Shown here: positions 35,500-43,856 of the stretch, piece by piece
How the letters are laid out: each line of letters begins with the position of its first letter
Numbering within the stretch: position 1 is the stretch's first letter
NCBI RefSeq assembly: GCF_900115155.1
Contig: NZ_FOVM01000002.1
Span: 2,550-66,549 of the forward strand
Length of the DNA stretch: 64,000 nucleotides
Direction: 5' to 3'
Origin: Mycetocola miduiensis
Lineage (GTDB): Bacteria > Actinomycetota > Actinomycetes > Actinomycetales > Microbacteriaceae
Translations under genes and position numbers: made by a program
Notes under the pieces: generated by a model
The model's input: the letters and a program-made list of their open reading frames with translations, nothing else
The model's database searches: none
What the model was told of the DNA's origin: nothing

Positions 35500-35875
35500 C
35501 CACTCACCGTAAGAAAAGAAGCTGCGAAACGTGCGAAACAATCCCCTGTCTGGCCACTCCCGGACAAACGAGCCCTCCTGGACGGGCGGCATCATGCGGA
35601 ACTCTCCGTCATCGAACAATCGGGTAACGATGCATGCAGGCACGCGTCTGGCGCACGAGTAGAAGGTCGCACGTAGCTCGGCCCGGACACGGAGGTGCGG
35701 GGATTTGATCACTCGGCGGAATCTCGGCGCACCGCGTTCTCGAAGTAACTCGAGGCGTGTCGAGCGGGCTCGAATCGTGACGTAAACTAGTCACACCATT
35801 GCACATAGTCTGATCGAGAAATGACGATCTGACTAGGGATAACGCGAAGGATGGCTGCCGTTCAGGAGTCAGCGT
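35500..35875. other. Upstream region of PBP and tRNA-fMet copy 2
   Basis: 376 bp without a supported gene. It should hold the PBP promoter (minus strand) and the tRNA promoter (plus strand), but I see no convincing -35/-10 pair. Confidence 0.4.
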
Positions 35876-35949
35876 CGCGGGGTGGAGCAGTTCGGTAGCT
35901 CGCTGGGCTCATAACCCAGAGGTCGTAGGTTCAAATCCTGCCCCCGCAA
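35876..35949 (+). tRNA. tRNA-fMet (CAT), copy 2, CCA not encoded
   Basis: Identical to the copy at 22694 from its first base through the discriminator and next C. The following bases are AG in place of CA, so CCA must be added post-transcriptionally. The C1-A72 mismatch and GGG/CCC anticodon stem confirm initiator identity. It is the right boundary of the variable region. Confidence 0.95.
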
Positions 35950-35954
35950 CAGAG

Positions 35955-35987
35955 AAGGCCCGGAATCGTGAAGATTCCGGGCCTTTT
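35955..35987. terminator. Terminator after tRNA-fMet copy 2
   Basis: 13-bp stem AAGGCCCGGAATC with its complement and a GTGAA loop, then TT, G and C before another T-run. It also lies just beyond the stop of the minus-strand gene at 35991, so it may serve both directions. Confidence 0.85.
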
Positions 35988-35990
35988 GCT

Positions 35991-38114
35991 TTATGGCAGG
36001 AGCCCCGCGAATGCCTGGACCAGTCGCGACTCACGCTCGTCCGCCTCGCCGCCCGCCACTTCCGGAGCTGACGAGCTGAGCGCCTCGAGCCGATCAGTGG
36101 CTTCGGTGAGGTGGTACGCATTCCCGTCGAGGGCCACCCACTTGCCGACCTCGGGGTGCATGACGAGAGCGGCGTCAGAGTTCTCCTGCGCCGATGCAGG
36201 ACTATCCACCCACACCTCGGCCGACCCGCGGACCCCGACCGGCACGCCGTTGGCTGACCAGCCGACAGCGACGGTGAGGACGTGACGGCCCGGTCGGTCA
36301 AGTGCGAAGCCTTCGGAGCTCCAGAACACGCGGTAGTGTGCCGTGATCTTCTTTCCGGGCTCGAGCGGTGCGAGCCTGACGGCTTCGCACTCGATGACGA
36401 ATGGTCGCACCTGTCGGACCTCGCCCCTGTCGCCCTCGACGGTCAGTGTCCCGCACAACGCTTCCAGGCTGATGTCCGTCGGCACCGTGAGCGGGACCGT
36501 TCCCGTGTTCTCGAGCGTCCAGCTGAGGCTGACGGGAGCACCGAAGGCAGCCGTCGGGGTATCGACAGCCACAGACAGGCTCAGTTCGTCGTCGCGGAAC
36601 CACTCCCTGTCGGCGGCCTGCACGAGACTGCCGAACCAGCTCCCGAAGGGCCAACCGCCCGGGCGAACGACCGGGTCAGGCATGTGTGCCAGATGATTGC
36701 GAACGGTCGGGTTGAACCCGAGGTTGATCTGATCAGGGAACACTCCCGGCTCGCCCGTCGTAGGCCCACTCAGGACATCAGCAACGCTCGGTGTCGTCGT
36801 CATGATCGAGTTGTCTGCACTCGTCTCGTTCTCCTGATGAATCTGGTTGAAAGCGTGCGTCACTTCGTGGGCAGCAGATCTCAGGTAGGCACGGGGGACG
36901 TTCCGCTGCATCTGCTCGGCTGCGGTACCGAAGTTGCTCGAGTGTGACACCGGGTAGCCATCGTTCGAGAAGCTCGCCGAACCCTCGCGTGGTACGTCGA
37001 TCTGGTCATACATGACCCCCCGCGAACACCCCATCGTCGCAGGGACCACGACAAGATGCGTCCGCCATTCCGAGTCGAGATTCGTATTCGCGTGCCGGAC
37101 GGCCGTCATCAGGTTGTGAAGGTCGCCACTGGTCCAGCACTGGTCGGCCTGGACCCCTGCGGGCACGGGAACGTCCGTCTGGTCGTTGACCACCGTCAGA
37201 TCCCATTTCGCGCCGGCGAAGATGGTGTCGAAGTATTCAGTTCCAGACCCGCTCGCTGCGGGAACGGGAGCAGGCGGAACGGCGCCCGCCAGCGTGTCGA
37301 TCTCGAGGATGGCACGTCGAAGGAACGAGGACACCCAGGTGAGATACACGGCGCCGCTGTCTACGCCCGCGACGGAGTATCTCCCGGAGAAGCGAGGTCC
37401 GCCGAAGAAGATCGGCCCAGGCGGCTGCTGTGCCAGGGTGAATCGCACCGAGCGGCTCGCCGCCGTCGGGAACGATCCCTTGAACGACCCGGCGGTGGGT
37501 TGCGTGTAATCGAACTGTTCGGCATCGAGGGTGACCGTGCACGGGCGGTTGCCGAATGTGAACGACGGTACGGAGAGGCTGGTTCCCCGAAGGTAGGAGT
37601 GGTAGTTCGCCCGGGGGTAGAGCGGGATGCGCGGTCTGAACGGCGGGGAGAACCCTGTCGGCATCGAGGCGGCGGCAGCGGCGGATGCAGGAAACGGTGC
37701 AAGTTCCCGGCCGACCACCGGCGCAGGCAACCAGTAGAGGTCACCGCTCACGATGAGCAGATCAGAACCGGAGTCGGGTGCCCCCCGGTCGACCCGCACG
37801 GTGCCGACCAGGCGCCGGACCGTGTCGTTCGGCCGAAGGGTGATCGCGTAGCATCCGTCCTTGAAGTTCAGTTTGCAGGGCCTGAAGACCTGCCCGAGTG
37901 GCGGCGACGACGGGACGGGCTGGATGTCAGGGACAAGCTGGGGTGCTGTCAGCCCGGCAGGGCTCGGGATGCCTGGCTGGGTCACCGCGCCGAGCGGGTC
38001 GCCATCGGGGGAGATCGGCGCGGCAATGGGCACCTCGGGCGGAACAATCGCCTCGGTGTGCCACTCGGACGCGTCGAAAAACCCGGAATCGTAGGAATTG
38101 ACATTGTGGGACAC
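35991..38114 (-). CDS. Signal-less metzincin-like metalloprotease with beta-sandwich C-terminus
   Basis: 707 aa, family not recognised by name. The zinc motif HEVTHAFNQIH is at 416-426, with Asn where metzincins usually have Gly. The Met-turn-like DNSIM is at 434-438. Residues 1-75 are Pro-rich, and 76-280 are beta-rich (RFSGRYSVAGVDSGAVYLTW). Residues about 525-650 look like an Ig/CARDB-type beta-sandwich (VSLSWTLENTGTVPLTVP). No signal peptide or membrane helix is present. GTG 38114 has AAGGAG 7 nt upstream. It follows a small beta-rich protein gene by 36 nt and is probably in one operon with it. Protease activity is inferred from the motif only. Confidence 0.75.
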   Translation of the reverse strand: MSHNVNSYDSGFFDASEWHTEAIVPPEVPIAAPISPDGDPLGAVTQPGIPSPAGLTAPQLVPDIQPVPSSPPLGQVFRPCKLNFKDGCYAITLRPNDTVRRLVGTVRVDRGAPDSGSDLLIVSGDLYWLPAPVVGRELAPFPASAAAAASMPTGFSPPFRPRIPLYPRANYHSYLRGTSLSVPSFTFGNRPCTVTLDAEQFDYTQPTAGSFKGSFPTAASRSVRFTLAQQPPGPIFFGGPRFSGRYSVAGVDSGAVYLTWVSSFLRRAILEIDTLAGAVPPAPVPAASGSGTEYFDTIFAGAKWDLTVVNDQTDVPVPAGVQADQCWTSGDLHNLMTAVRHANTNLDSEWRTHLVVVPATMGCSRGVMYDQIDVPREGSASFSNDGYPVSHSSNFGTAAEQMQRNVPRAYLRSAAHEVTHAFNQIHQENETSADNSIMTTTPSVADVLSGPTTGEPGVFPDQINLGFNPTVRNHLAHMPDPVVRPGGWPFGSWFGSLVQAADREWFRDDELSLSVAVDTPTAAFGAPVSLSWTLENTGTVPLTVPTDISLEALCGTLTVEGDRGEVRQVRPFVIECEAVRLAPLEPGKKITAHYRVFWSSEGFALDRPGRHVLTVAVGWSANGVPVGVRGSAEVWVDSPASAQENSDAALVMHPEVGKWVALDGNAYHLTEATDRLEALSSSAPEVAGGEADERESRLVQAFAGLLP

Positions 38115-38150
38115 GAGATGCTCCTTCGGACCTCATGGACCTCGTGATAG

Positions 38151-38465
38151 TCAGGAGATGCGTTCGTATGTGACGGTCACCCCAGCCGGGTCCGTCACCA
38201 CGAACCGATCCCCGCCCAGGCTGATCTGGTACTTCACCAGCTCGTCCGTCGCGGTGCTGAGAACCAACGTCTCGTCGTCAGCCAGGCGGAACGTACCAGC
38301 GTCCCACCAGATCATGCCCTGGCCTTCAGCGCGCGTTCCGCGGTACCGTGCGGAATCGAACACAAGTTTTGCTGGGTACTGAGAGGTCTCAATGCCGGGC
38401 GTCACGTTGCGCCACTCGCCCTGAAGGCTGGGAGTGCTCTGGGTTGGATTCGCCGGGTCAGGCAC
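38151..38465 (-). CDS. Small beta-rich protein in operon with metzincin
   Basis: 104 aa from GTG 38465 with AAGGGG about 5 nt upstream. Sequence: LQGEWRNVTPG, then alternating strands (KLVFDSARYRG, MIWWDAGTFRLADDETLVLS, RFVVTDPAGVTVTYERI). The look is of a small calycin/lipocalin-like barrel with an N-terminal GxW. Bacterial metalloprotease inhibitors of the I38 type also have this style, but no specific match is claimed. No signal peptide. Confidence 0.65.
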   Translation of the reverse strand: MPDPANPTQSTPSLQGEWRNVTPGIETSQYPAKLVFDSARYRGTRAEGQGMIWWDAGTFRLADDETLVLSTATDELVKYQISLGGDRFVVTDPAGVTVTYERIS

Positions 38466-38607
38466 TTTTGCCCCTTCGCTTAGTCCTCACTATTTCGGAC
38501 CCGGCCATTGAACCACCGGCCCGTTATCCAGCCGTTATCGCGGCGTTACCGACAGGGCGGTTGGTTCCCGGAACTCACGAAGCTCAATTCCAGACACAAG
38601 GAATGCG

Positions 38608-38832
38608 CTACGAGCTCTCGACCGCGCGCTTCGCCTCTGCGAGGCTGCTGAACAGCCCGACGGGTTCGCAGCAACCGTTGCGGGCGGTGAAGCCGTGAGT
38701 GGAAACCTTCTCGATCAGTCCGATGAAGTTGCCTGCCGTGTTTCCGGCCCACAGGCCGGTCGCTACGGGCACCCAGACGGTACTGTCAGGAATTTCGGCG
38801 CGCGCAGTTGAGTGGACAGCCTCGATGGTCAT
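38608..38832 (-). CDS. Small conserved hypothetical protein
   Basis: 74 aa from ATG 38832 with GGAG about 7 nt upstream. A compact domain (VWVPVATGLWAGNTAGNFIG, then HGFTARN, FSSLAEAKRAVES) resembles short Microbacteriaceae proteins known to me only as hypothetical. The pattern suggests one beta-sheet domain plus a C-terminal helix. Confidence 0.5.
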   Translation of the reverse strand: MTIEAVHSTARAEIPDSTVWVPVATGLWAGNTAGNFIGLIEKVSTHGFTARNGCCEPVGLFSSLAEAKRAVESS

Positions 38833-38959
38833 TCGTCGCTCCAGGGTCTTGGGATCCTTACCAGCGCAGTCATCCATGACAGGTGTTTCAGTAAACGATC
38901 GTTCATAAGCAAACGGCATTACCCGCGCGCGAACAAGGGCTTGACTTCCCAGCAAGTAT

Positions 38960-39367
38960 TTACGGGGCGTGCAGCTGTTCTGTTGGCCGGGGTTCAGCGA
39001 GAGGTTTCTCGTCCGGACCACCATTTCCGTGCGGCGCGTTCGGCTCGCCCCCGCGGCCTGCGGTTGGCTGGTGGGAACCGTCCTCGCCGAAGACGACGAG
39101 CCCGTGGGCGCTGTTCGCCGATGCGGTGAGTTCCGCGATCCACTGCCGGTTGATCGTCGGAGGACGGCTGCCCCAAAATTTGAAGTACAGCGGGATCGAC
39201 GGATGTAGCCAGACCGAGCTCCGTCCATTGCCGATGCTGACCGCATCCTTCCACGAGAGCAGGAAGCTCTCCCCGCAGCGCAGCTTCTGAACGATGACGA
39301 TCTGCAGGTGTGCGAGCAGCCGGTCGTCGAATTCGACGACGACACCGTCGTAAGTCAGGGTGCCCAT
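38960..39367 (-). CDS. DUF7882 family protein
   Basis: 135 aa. The family pattern MGTLTYDGVVVEFDDRLLAHLQ, LRCGESFLLSW and WLHPSIPLYFKFWGSRPP is typical of short Microbacteriaceae proteins often mislabelled ATP-dependent DNA ligase. No ligase motif is present. The C-terminal 35 residues are polar and disordered. ATG 39367 has GAGGGG about 3 nt upstream. Function unknown. Confidence 0.85.
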   Translation of the reverse strand: MGTLTYDGVVVEFDDRLLAHLQIVIVQKLRCGESFLLSWKDAVSIGNGRSSVWLHPSIPLYFKFWGSRPPTINRQWIAELTASANSAHGLVVFGEDGSHQPTAGRGGEPNAPHGNGGPDEKPLAEPRPTEQLHAP

Positions 39368-39522
39368 AGCCCCTCTTTCATCGGCCGTATGAGCGATCCG
39401 GCGTACAGGTCGCTCGGTGTACCCGTCGGGTCTGACGGGTAGTGCCGATCATTGCCGGTCCCGAGCAGAATCGCAAGTAAAACGTGGTCCGCGACGGGGC
39501 GAGTCGTCGGACACGCCGAAAA

Positions 39523-40845
39523 TCAGACGGTGACGCCGCGTTCGCGCAGGAAGGGTGCGGGGTTCGTGTGTTCGCCGTCGACCGACACCTTGAGGTCGAG
39601 GTGGCAGCCGCTGACGACGCCGGTGGCGCCGACTTCAGCGATCACAGTTCCGCCTTCGATCACATCGCCGACCGAGACTTCGTACGAGCCGCTGAGGAGG
39701 TGGCCGTAGATCGTCTGCAGGCCATTGCCGTGGTCGATGATGACCCGGTTTCCAAATGCGCCGGCGTTCCCGGTGAAGACGACGGTTCCGGCCGCGGCCG
39801 CCTTGATCGGCGTTCCGCAGGCGCCACCGAAGTCCATGCCCTCGTGGAAGGAGCTCGAGCATCCCGCTCCGTTGCAGATGAGACCACGCGGGCCATACTT
39901 CGAGGTGATCTCACCTGGAAGTGGACGCCACCAGCCGCTCGTCGACGGTGCAAGGTAACCCGCAATCGACGCAGCGCTGTCGTAGATGTAGCCGGCGGCG
40001 GCATAGGTCTGTTCGAGTTCCTCTGCGCTGGTCGCCGAGTAGCCGTCGCGCTCGACCTGGGCGAGGGTGACGTCGTCGCTGACCGTCAGTGACTGCGTTG
40101 CGGGGCTCTCGTGCGTCAGGGCAGCATTTGCATCCATGATCGCTGCGGTGGCGCCGTCCCCAGGCGAGAACGCGTAAGCCGGGAGTGCCACGGTGCCGAG
40201 AAGAGCCGGAACCGCGAGGGCGATGATCGCGGGGGAGCGCAGCGAGCGCCAACGGGCGGTCTGCGGTGCCGCAGCCTGTGTGCTTGCCTTGGCCGCCGGG
40301 ACCGGCGAGGACTCCTGGGCGGAGGCGAAACGCGGCCGGTGGAACGCGCTCGGCGGTGCGATGAACGCGGCGGCGATCGAGGAAGAGTCAACAGCAGAGG
40401 GTAGCGGTGTGAATGTATCGGCGGGCACCGGGGTGTCGTGCGCCGTCTCGCCGGTAGAAGACTCAGGGACGGCCGGCGATTCGGTCTCGGCGGTCGGGTC
40501 TGCCCATACGGATGCCAGCGCGATGGCCTCCTCGACGATTGGCACGTCTTCTGGATTCGTCGGGCGCTCCGCATTCACAGCCGCACGCGCGTCACGGCGG
40601 CGACGGAGAGGAGTCGGCTCCGGGGTGACGGGTGTGATCTCTTGATCGGCGAGAGGCGAAGCCAGCTGCGTAGCTGCGTCGGCTGCGGCGCGTTCGCGCA
40701 GGCTGCGACGGCTGGGAAGCGCATTCGCTTTGAGAGTGGTTTCGCGGATGCTTCGCTGCCGGTCCCGACGGGTCAACGGGCCGTTCTCTGACAGAGGATC
40801 ACCAGCATTCGCCAAGATACGTTCTCCGACGCCCCGAAGCGACAT
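39523..40845 (-). CDS. M23 family peptidoglycan endopeptidase
   Basis: 440 aa. A long charged N-terminal region (about 1-185) precedes one membrane helix (about 195-220, PAIIALAVPALLGTVALPAYAF). The extracytoplasmic LytM domain has HEGMDFGG (zinc His and Asp), IYGHL, and GCHLDLKV in place of the usual HLHFEV. The last His, a zinc ligand in LytM, is Asp here. The signal/anchor lies far from the start, so the N-terminus is cytoplasmic or the annotated start is too early. It probably cleaves peptidoglycan crosslinks or regulates a cell-wall enzyme. Confidence 0.85.
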   Translation of the reverse strand: MSLRGVGERILANAGDPLSENGPLTRRDRQRSIRETTLKANALPSRRSLRERAAADAATQLASPLADQEITPVTPEPTPLRRRRDARAAVNAERPTNPEDVPIVEEAIALASVWADPTAETESPAVPESSTGETAHDTPVPADTFTPLPSAVDSSSIAAAFIAPPSAFHRPRFASAQESSPVPAAKASTQAAAPQTARWRSLRSPAIIALAVPALLGTVALPAYAFSPGDGATAAIMDANAALTHESPATQSLTVSDDVTLAQVERDGYSATSAEELEQTYAAAGYIYDSAASIAGYLAPSTSGWWRPLPGEITSKYGPRGLICNGAGCSSSFHEGMDFGGACGTPIKAAAAGTVVFTGNAGAFGNRVIIDHGNGLQTIYGHLLSGSYEVSVGDVIEGGTVIAEVGATGVVSGCHLDLKVSVDGEHTNPAPFLRERGVTV

Positions 40846-41196
40846 GCGAGATGACGCTGCCTCGTCTGCAGCAAGAATCGTGAGCGACCGCGTGAGAAGA
40901 CGAGCAGGGGCACCTCACGCACGGTCCTTCGGCTCGGTACAAGCCATTGGGACTAGGTAAACCCTACGTGAATCCCGGTGATATTTCACCTCGAAACCGG
41001 CCTAAATTAACAAATTGGTAACGACGCGAAGCGCAGATTGCGCGCGTTTGTTGAAGTTTGGAGACAGAAAGTCACCCTAAAAGGGGGTTGGACGCAACAT
41101 TATGACAAAACCTCGCGTTTTCCCCCTGGGGGCGCAGCGAAAGATCCATGCCAACGCACAGGTAGTTCCAAGGCGCCGACCGAAGCCGAGTGGCTG
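40846..41196. other. Upstream region of the M23 gene
   Basis: 351 bp. AT-rich island near 41005-41022 (TTAACAAATTGGTAAC) and a short GGTGAAATATCACC palindrome at 40976-40989 on the minus strand. These may belong to the promoter. I looked for the ydaO-type c-di-AMP riboswitch often found before actinobacterial wall hydrolases and did not find its conserved core. Confidence 0.4.
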
Positions 41197-41523
41197 TCAG
41201 GCCTTGCGGGCAGACGCCTGCTGGGTGGCTTCGGCTTCGCTCAGCAGGTGGAGGCCCCGTGGGCCGAAGGACGAATCCGCGAGCGCCTCGAGCCACTGCC
41301 GGTTAAGTTCAGGAGTCTTGCTCCCAACAAAGCGGAACTGAATCGGAATTGCGGGGGAGACCCACACCGAGACGCGTCCGGAGCCTTCTTCTGGAGTGTG
41401 CTCCCAGCTGACGAAGAAGCCCTCCTGCCGCCGCAGTTTCGAGCCGATCACAATCTTCAGGTGCGCGAGGGCCCGGTCTTCAATTTCGTATTCAGAGCCA
41501 TCGCCATAGACCAGGTATCCCAT
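41197..41523 (-). CDS. DUF7882 family protein, second paralogue
   Basis: 108 aa: MGYLVYGDGSEYEIEDRALA, LKIVIGSKLRRQEGFFVSW and WVSPAIPIQFRFVGSKTP align with the paralogue at 38960. ATG 41523 is chosen by family alignment; ATG 41532 is possible. No RBS is evident. The two paralogues flank the M23 peptidase gene. Confidence 0.82.
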   Translation of the reverse strand: MGYLVYGDGSEYEIEDRALAHLKIVIGSKLRRQEGFFVSWEHTPEEGSGRVSVWVSPAIPIQFRFVGSKTPELNRQWLEALADSSFGPRGLHLLSEAEATQQASARKA

Positions 41524-41594
41524 GACATTCATTCTGCACGATTTCGGGCCCGTCCCGCGCCATGCCGCGCAGACTAATTTTCGAGGGGGTTGCC

Positions 41595-41600
41595 TAAGCT
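41595..41600 (+). promoter_or_regulatory. -10 element of leaderless nitrilase promoter
   Basis: TAAGCT, 6 nt, then ATG 41607; no Shine-Dalgarno. Confidence 0.55.
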
Positions 41601-41606
41601 GGGGCG

Positions 41607-42434
41607 ATGATCGAACATGCGCCTGTAGGAGTGGCCGTAGCCCAATTCGCCCCCGAGGCGGACACAGAGACCAATCTGTTCGCCATCCGTGTCCTCGCAG
41701 AACGCGCGGTCGAGCGCGGGGCATCCGTCGTCGTGTTCCCCGAGTACTCGAGTTACTTCAGCGACCCGATGGGCGAAGAACTCGTCGCCCACGCCGAGCC
41801 GCTCGACGGAGCATTCGTCCAGTACCTCGCCGGCGTGGCCCAGGAGCTCGGAATCCACGTTGCAGCGGGGCTCGTCGAGCGCACCGAGAGCGCCTCCAAG
41901 TTCGCCAACACGATCGTCGTGCTTTCGCCGGAAGCCGAACTCATTGCCACGTATCGCAAGCAGCACCTGTACGACGCGTTCGGGCAGAGGGAGAGCGACT
42001 GGGTCGTCCCCGGTGAACTCGACGAGCCTGAGCTCTTCGAGGTCGGCGGTCTTCGGTTCGGAATCCAGACCTGTTACGACGTCCGGTTTCCCGAGGTGAC
42101 CCGGCGGATCGTCGATGCCGGGGCCGACGTGGTTCTCGTGCCCGCGGAGTGGGTGCGGGGTCCGCTCAAGGAACATCACTGGCGCACCCTGGTGACTGCT
42201 CGCGCCATCGAGAACACGATTTACGTGGCGGCGGCAGACCACACCCCGCCCATCGGCGTTGGGAACAGCATGATCATCGACCCGTCCGGCACACAGCTCG
42301 CCGGAATCGGAACTGAAACGGATGTCGCTGTGGGGTTCGTGTCCGCATCGACGATCGCCGAGGTCCGCTCGATCAACCCTGCGTTGAGCCTGCGCCGTTA
42401 CGCCGTCGTACCGCGGATTGATTCGACGGACTGA
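41607..42434 (+). CDS. Carbon-nitrogen hydrolase (nitrilase superfamily, amidase-type)
   Basis: 275 aa. The catalytic triad is visible: Glu in VVFPEYSS, Lys in ATYRKQHLYDAF and Cys in IQTCYDVRFPEV. The length and YRKxHLYDxF signature fit the omega-amidase/YafV-like group more than true nitrilases. It is convergent with a KAT/YbdL-like aminotransferase 4 nt away. In other organisms such pairs deaminate glutamine or methionine keto-acid cycle products. Substrate here is inferred. Confidence 0.88.
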   Translation: MIEHAPVGVAVAQFAPEADTETNLFAIRVLAERAVERGASVVVFPEYSSYFSDPMGEELVAHAEPLDGAFVQYLAGVAQELGIHVAAGLVERTESASKFANTIVVLSPEAELIATYRKQHLYDAFGQRESDWVVPGELDEPELFEVGGLRFGIQTCYDVRFPEVTRRIVDAGADVVLVPAEWVRGPLKEHHWRTLVTARAIENTIYVAAADHTPPIGVGNSMIIDPSGTQLAGIGTETDVAVGFVSASTIAEVRSINPALSLRRYAVVPRIDSTD

Positions 42435-42438
42435 CCGG

Positions 42439-43635
42439 TCAGGCGCGAAGTGTGGCGAGGCGGGTGGCTGCCTCGTGCAGGACCGCCCGTTTCTTACAGA
42501 ACGCGAACCGCACGAGCGACCGGTATTCGCTGTGCCGGTCACCGTGAACGAAGGCCGTGATCGGGATGCCGACGACCCCGGCGAGCGAGGGAAGCCGACG
42601 ACAGAAGTCCGCGGCATCCTCGACCCCGAGCGCGGAGGCATCCGCCACGATGAAGTAGGAACCGTGGGGGAGCGAGAGGGCAAAACCGGCGGAGCGCAGC
42701 CCGTCTGCGAGGATGTCCCGCTTGGCCTGTAGGTCCGCCGCTGCGCCCACGAAGAAGCTGTCTGGCAGGCGGAGGCCTGTGGCCATCGCCGGCTGGAACG
42801 GCGCTCCGTTGACGTAGGTGAGGAATTGCTTGACCGTGGTAACCGCGGTCACGAGAGCAGCGGGACCGGTGGCCCAGCCGATCTTCCAGCCCGTGGTGTT
42901 GAACGTTTTCCCGCCGGAGGAGAGCGTGAGGGTCCGCTCCCACGCCCCAGGCAGCGACGCCACCGGAATGTGCGTCGCGCCGTAGACGAGGTGTTCGTAA
43001 ACCTCGTCGGTGACGACGATGGCGTCGTGGCGGTGGGCAAGCTCGACGATGAGCTCGAGTGTGGCACGGTCGAATACGGCGCCGGTCGGGTTATGCGGGT
43101 TGTTGACGAGAATGATCCGGGTGTTGTCGGTGACGGCACGACGCAGTTCGTCGTGGTCCGGCTGGAAGTCCGGCCAGCGGAGCGGCACTGTGCGGTGCTC
43201 GGCCCCGGCGAGCGCGATGAGGCCTCCGTAGGCGTCATAGAACGGTTCGAAGGTGAGCACCTCGTCGCCCGCCTCCACGAGGGCGAGGATGGCAGCGGCA
43301 AGGCCCTCCGTGGCGCCCGCCGTGACCAGCACCTCGGTGTCCGGGTCGACAGTGAGGTCGTAGAAACGCTCCTGGTGCTGCGCGATGGCAAGCCGCAGGT
43401 CTGCGATTCCACGCCCGGGCGGGTACTGGTTAGCCCCGTTCCTGATCGATTCCGTAGCGGCCTCGAGGACTTCGGCGGGGCCGTCTTCGTCGGGGAAACC
43501 CTGGCCCAGGTTGATCGCGCCCGTCTCGGTTGCGAGCGCGCTCATCTCGGCGAAGATCGTGGCGGCGATGGAACCGTCCGTTGAAAGGAGCCCTGCCCCC
43601 GCCGCCGTTCGCTGCCAGCCTCCGTGCTCGCCCAT
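42439..43635 (-). CDS. Class I/II PLP-dependent aminotransferase (KAT/YbdL-like)
   Basis: 398 aa. ATG 43635 has GAAAGGAAG upstream. Fold type I features: INLGQGFPDEDGP near the N-terminus, VNNPHNPTGAVF, VVTDEVYEHLVYG and the PLP Lys in SSGGKTFNTTGWKIGW. The N-terminal LGQGFPD is typical of kynurenine/glutamine aminotransferases and methionine aminotransferase YbdL. It could also be annotated as a DapC-like succinyldiaminopimelate transaminase. Convergent with the nitrilase-type amidase. Confidence 0.87.
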   Translation of the reverse strand: MGEHGGWQRTAAGAGLLSTDGSIAATIFAEMSALATETGAINLGQGFPDEDGPAEVLEAATESIRNGANQYPPGRGIADLRLAIAQHQERFYDLTVDPDTEVLVTAGATEGLAAAILALVEAGDEVLTFEPFYDAYGGLIALAGAEHRTVPLRWPDFQPDHDELRRAVTDNTRIILVNNPHNPTGAVFDRATLELIVELAHRHDAIVVTDEVYEHLVYGATHIPVASLPGAWERTLTLSSGGKTFNTTGWKIGWATGPAALVTAVTTVKQFLTYVNGAPFQPAMATGLRLPDSFFVGAAADLQAKRDILADGLRSAGFALSLPHGSYFIVADASALGVEDAADFCRRLPSLAGVVGIPITAFVHGDRHSEYRSLVRFAFCKKRAVLHEAATRLATLRA

Positions 43636-43856
43636 CTGCGCTTCCTTTCGCCTCGACGTTGCCGCCTGAGTGTTCACCGTGACTACCAAAGGTAGTCGGC
43701 TGCTTCCCGCTCCCAGACACAGGTCGTACTCTGGGAAGTAAGCGGGAGCACACGGCGGCAAGGTCACGGCTGAGGCATAGTTCGCTCACAGAATGCGCGT
43801 AGTGAACGTACAGCTTGACCGTGGAAGCTGGCTGTGCTTGGAAGGAGCATCATCAC

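Noticed and set aside
40846-41100. c-di-AMP (ydaO) riboswitch before the M23 peptidase gene
   Set aside because: The location is right for actinobacteria, and a CCGAA sequence is present on the minus strand, but the conserved core and pairing are absent.
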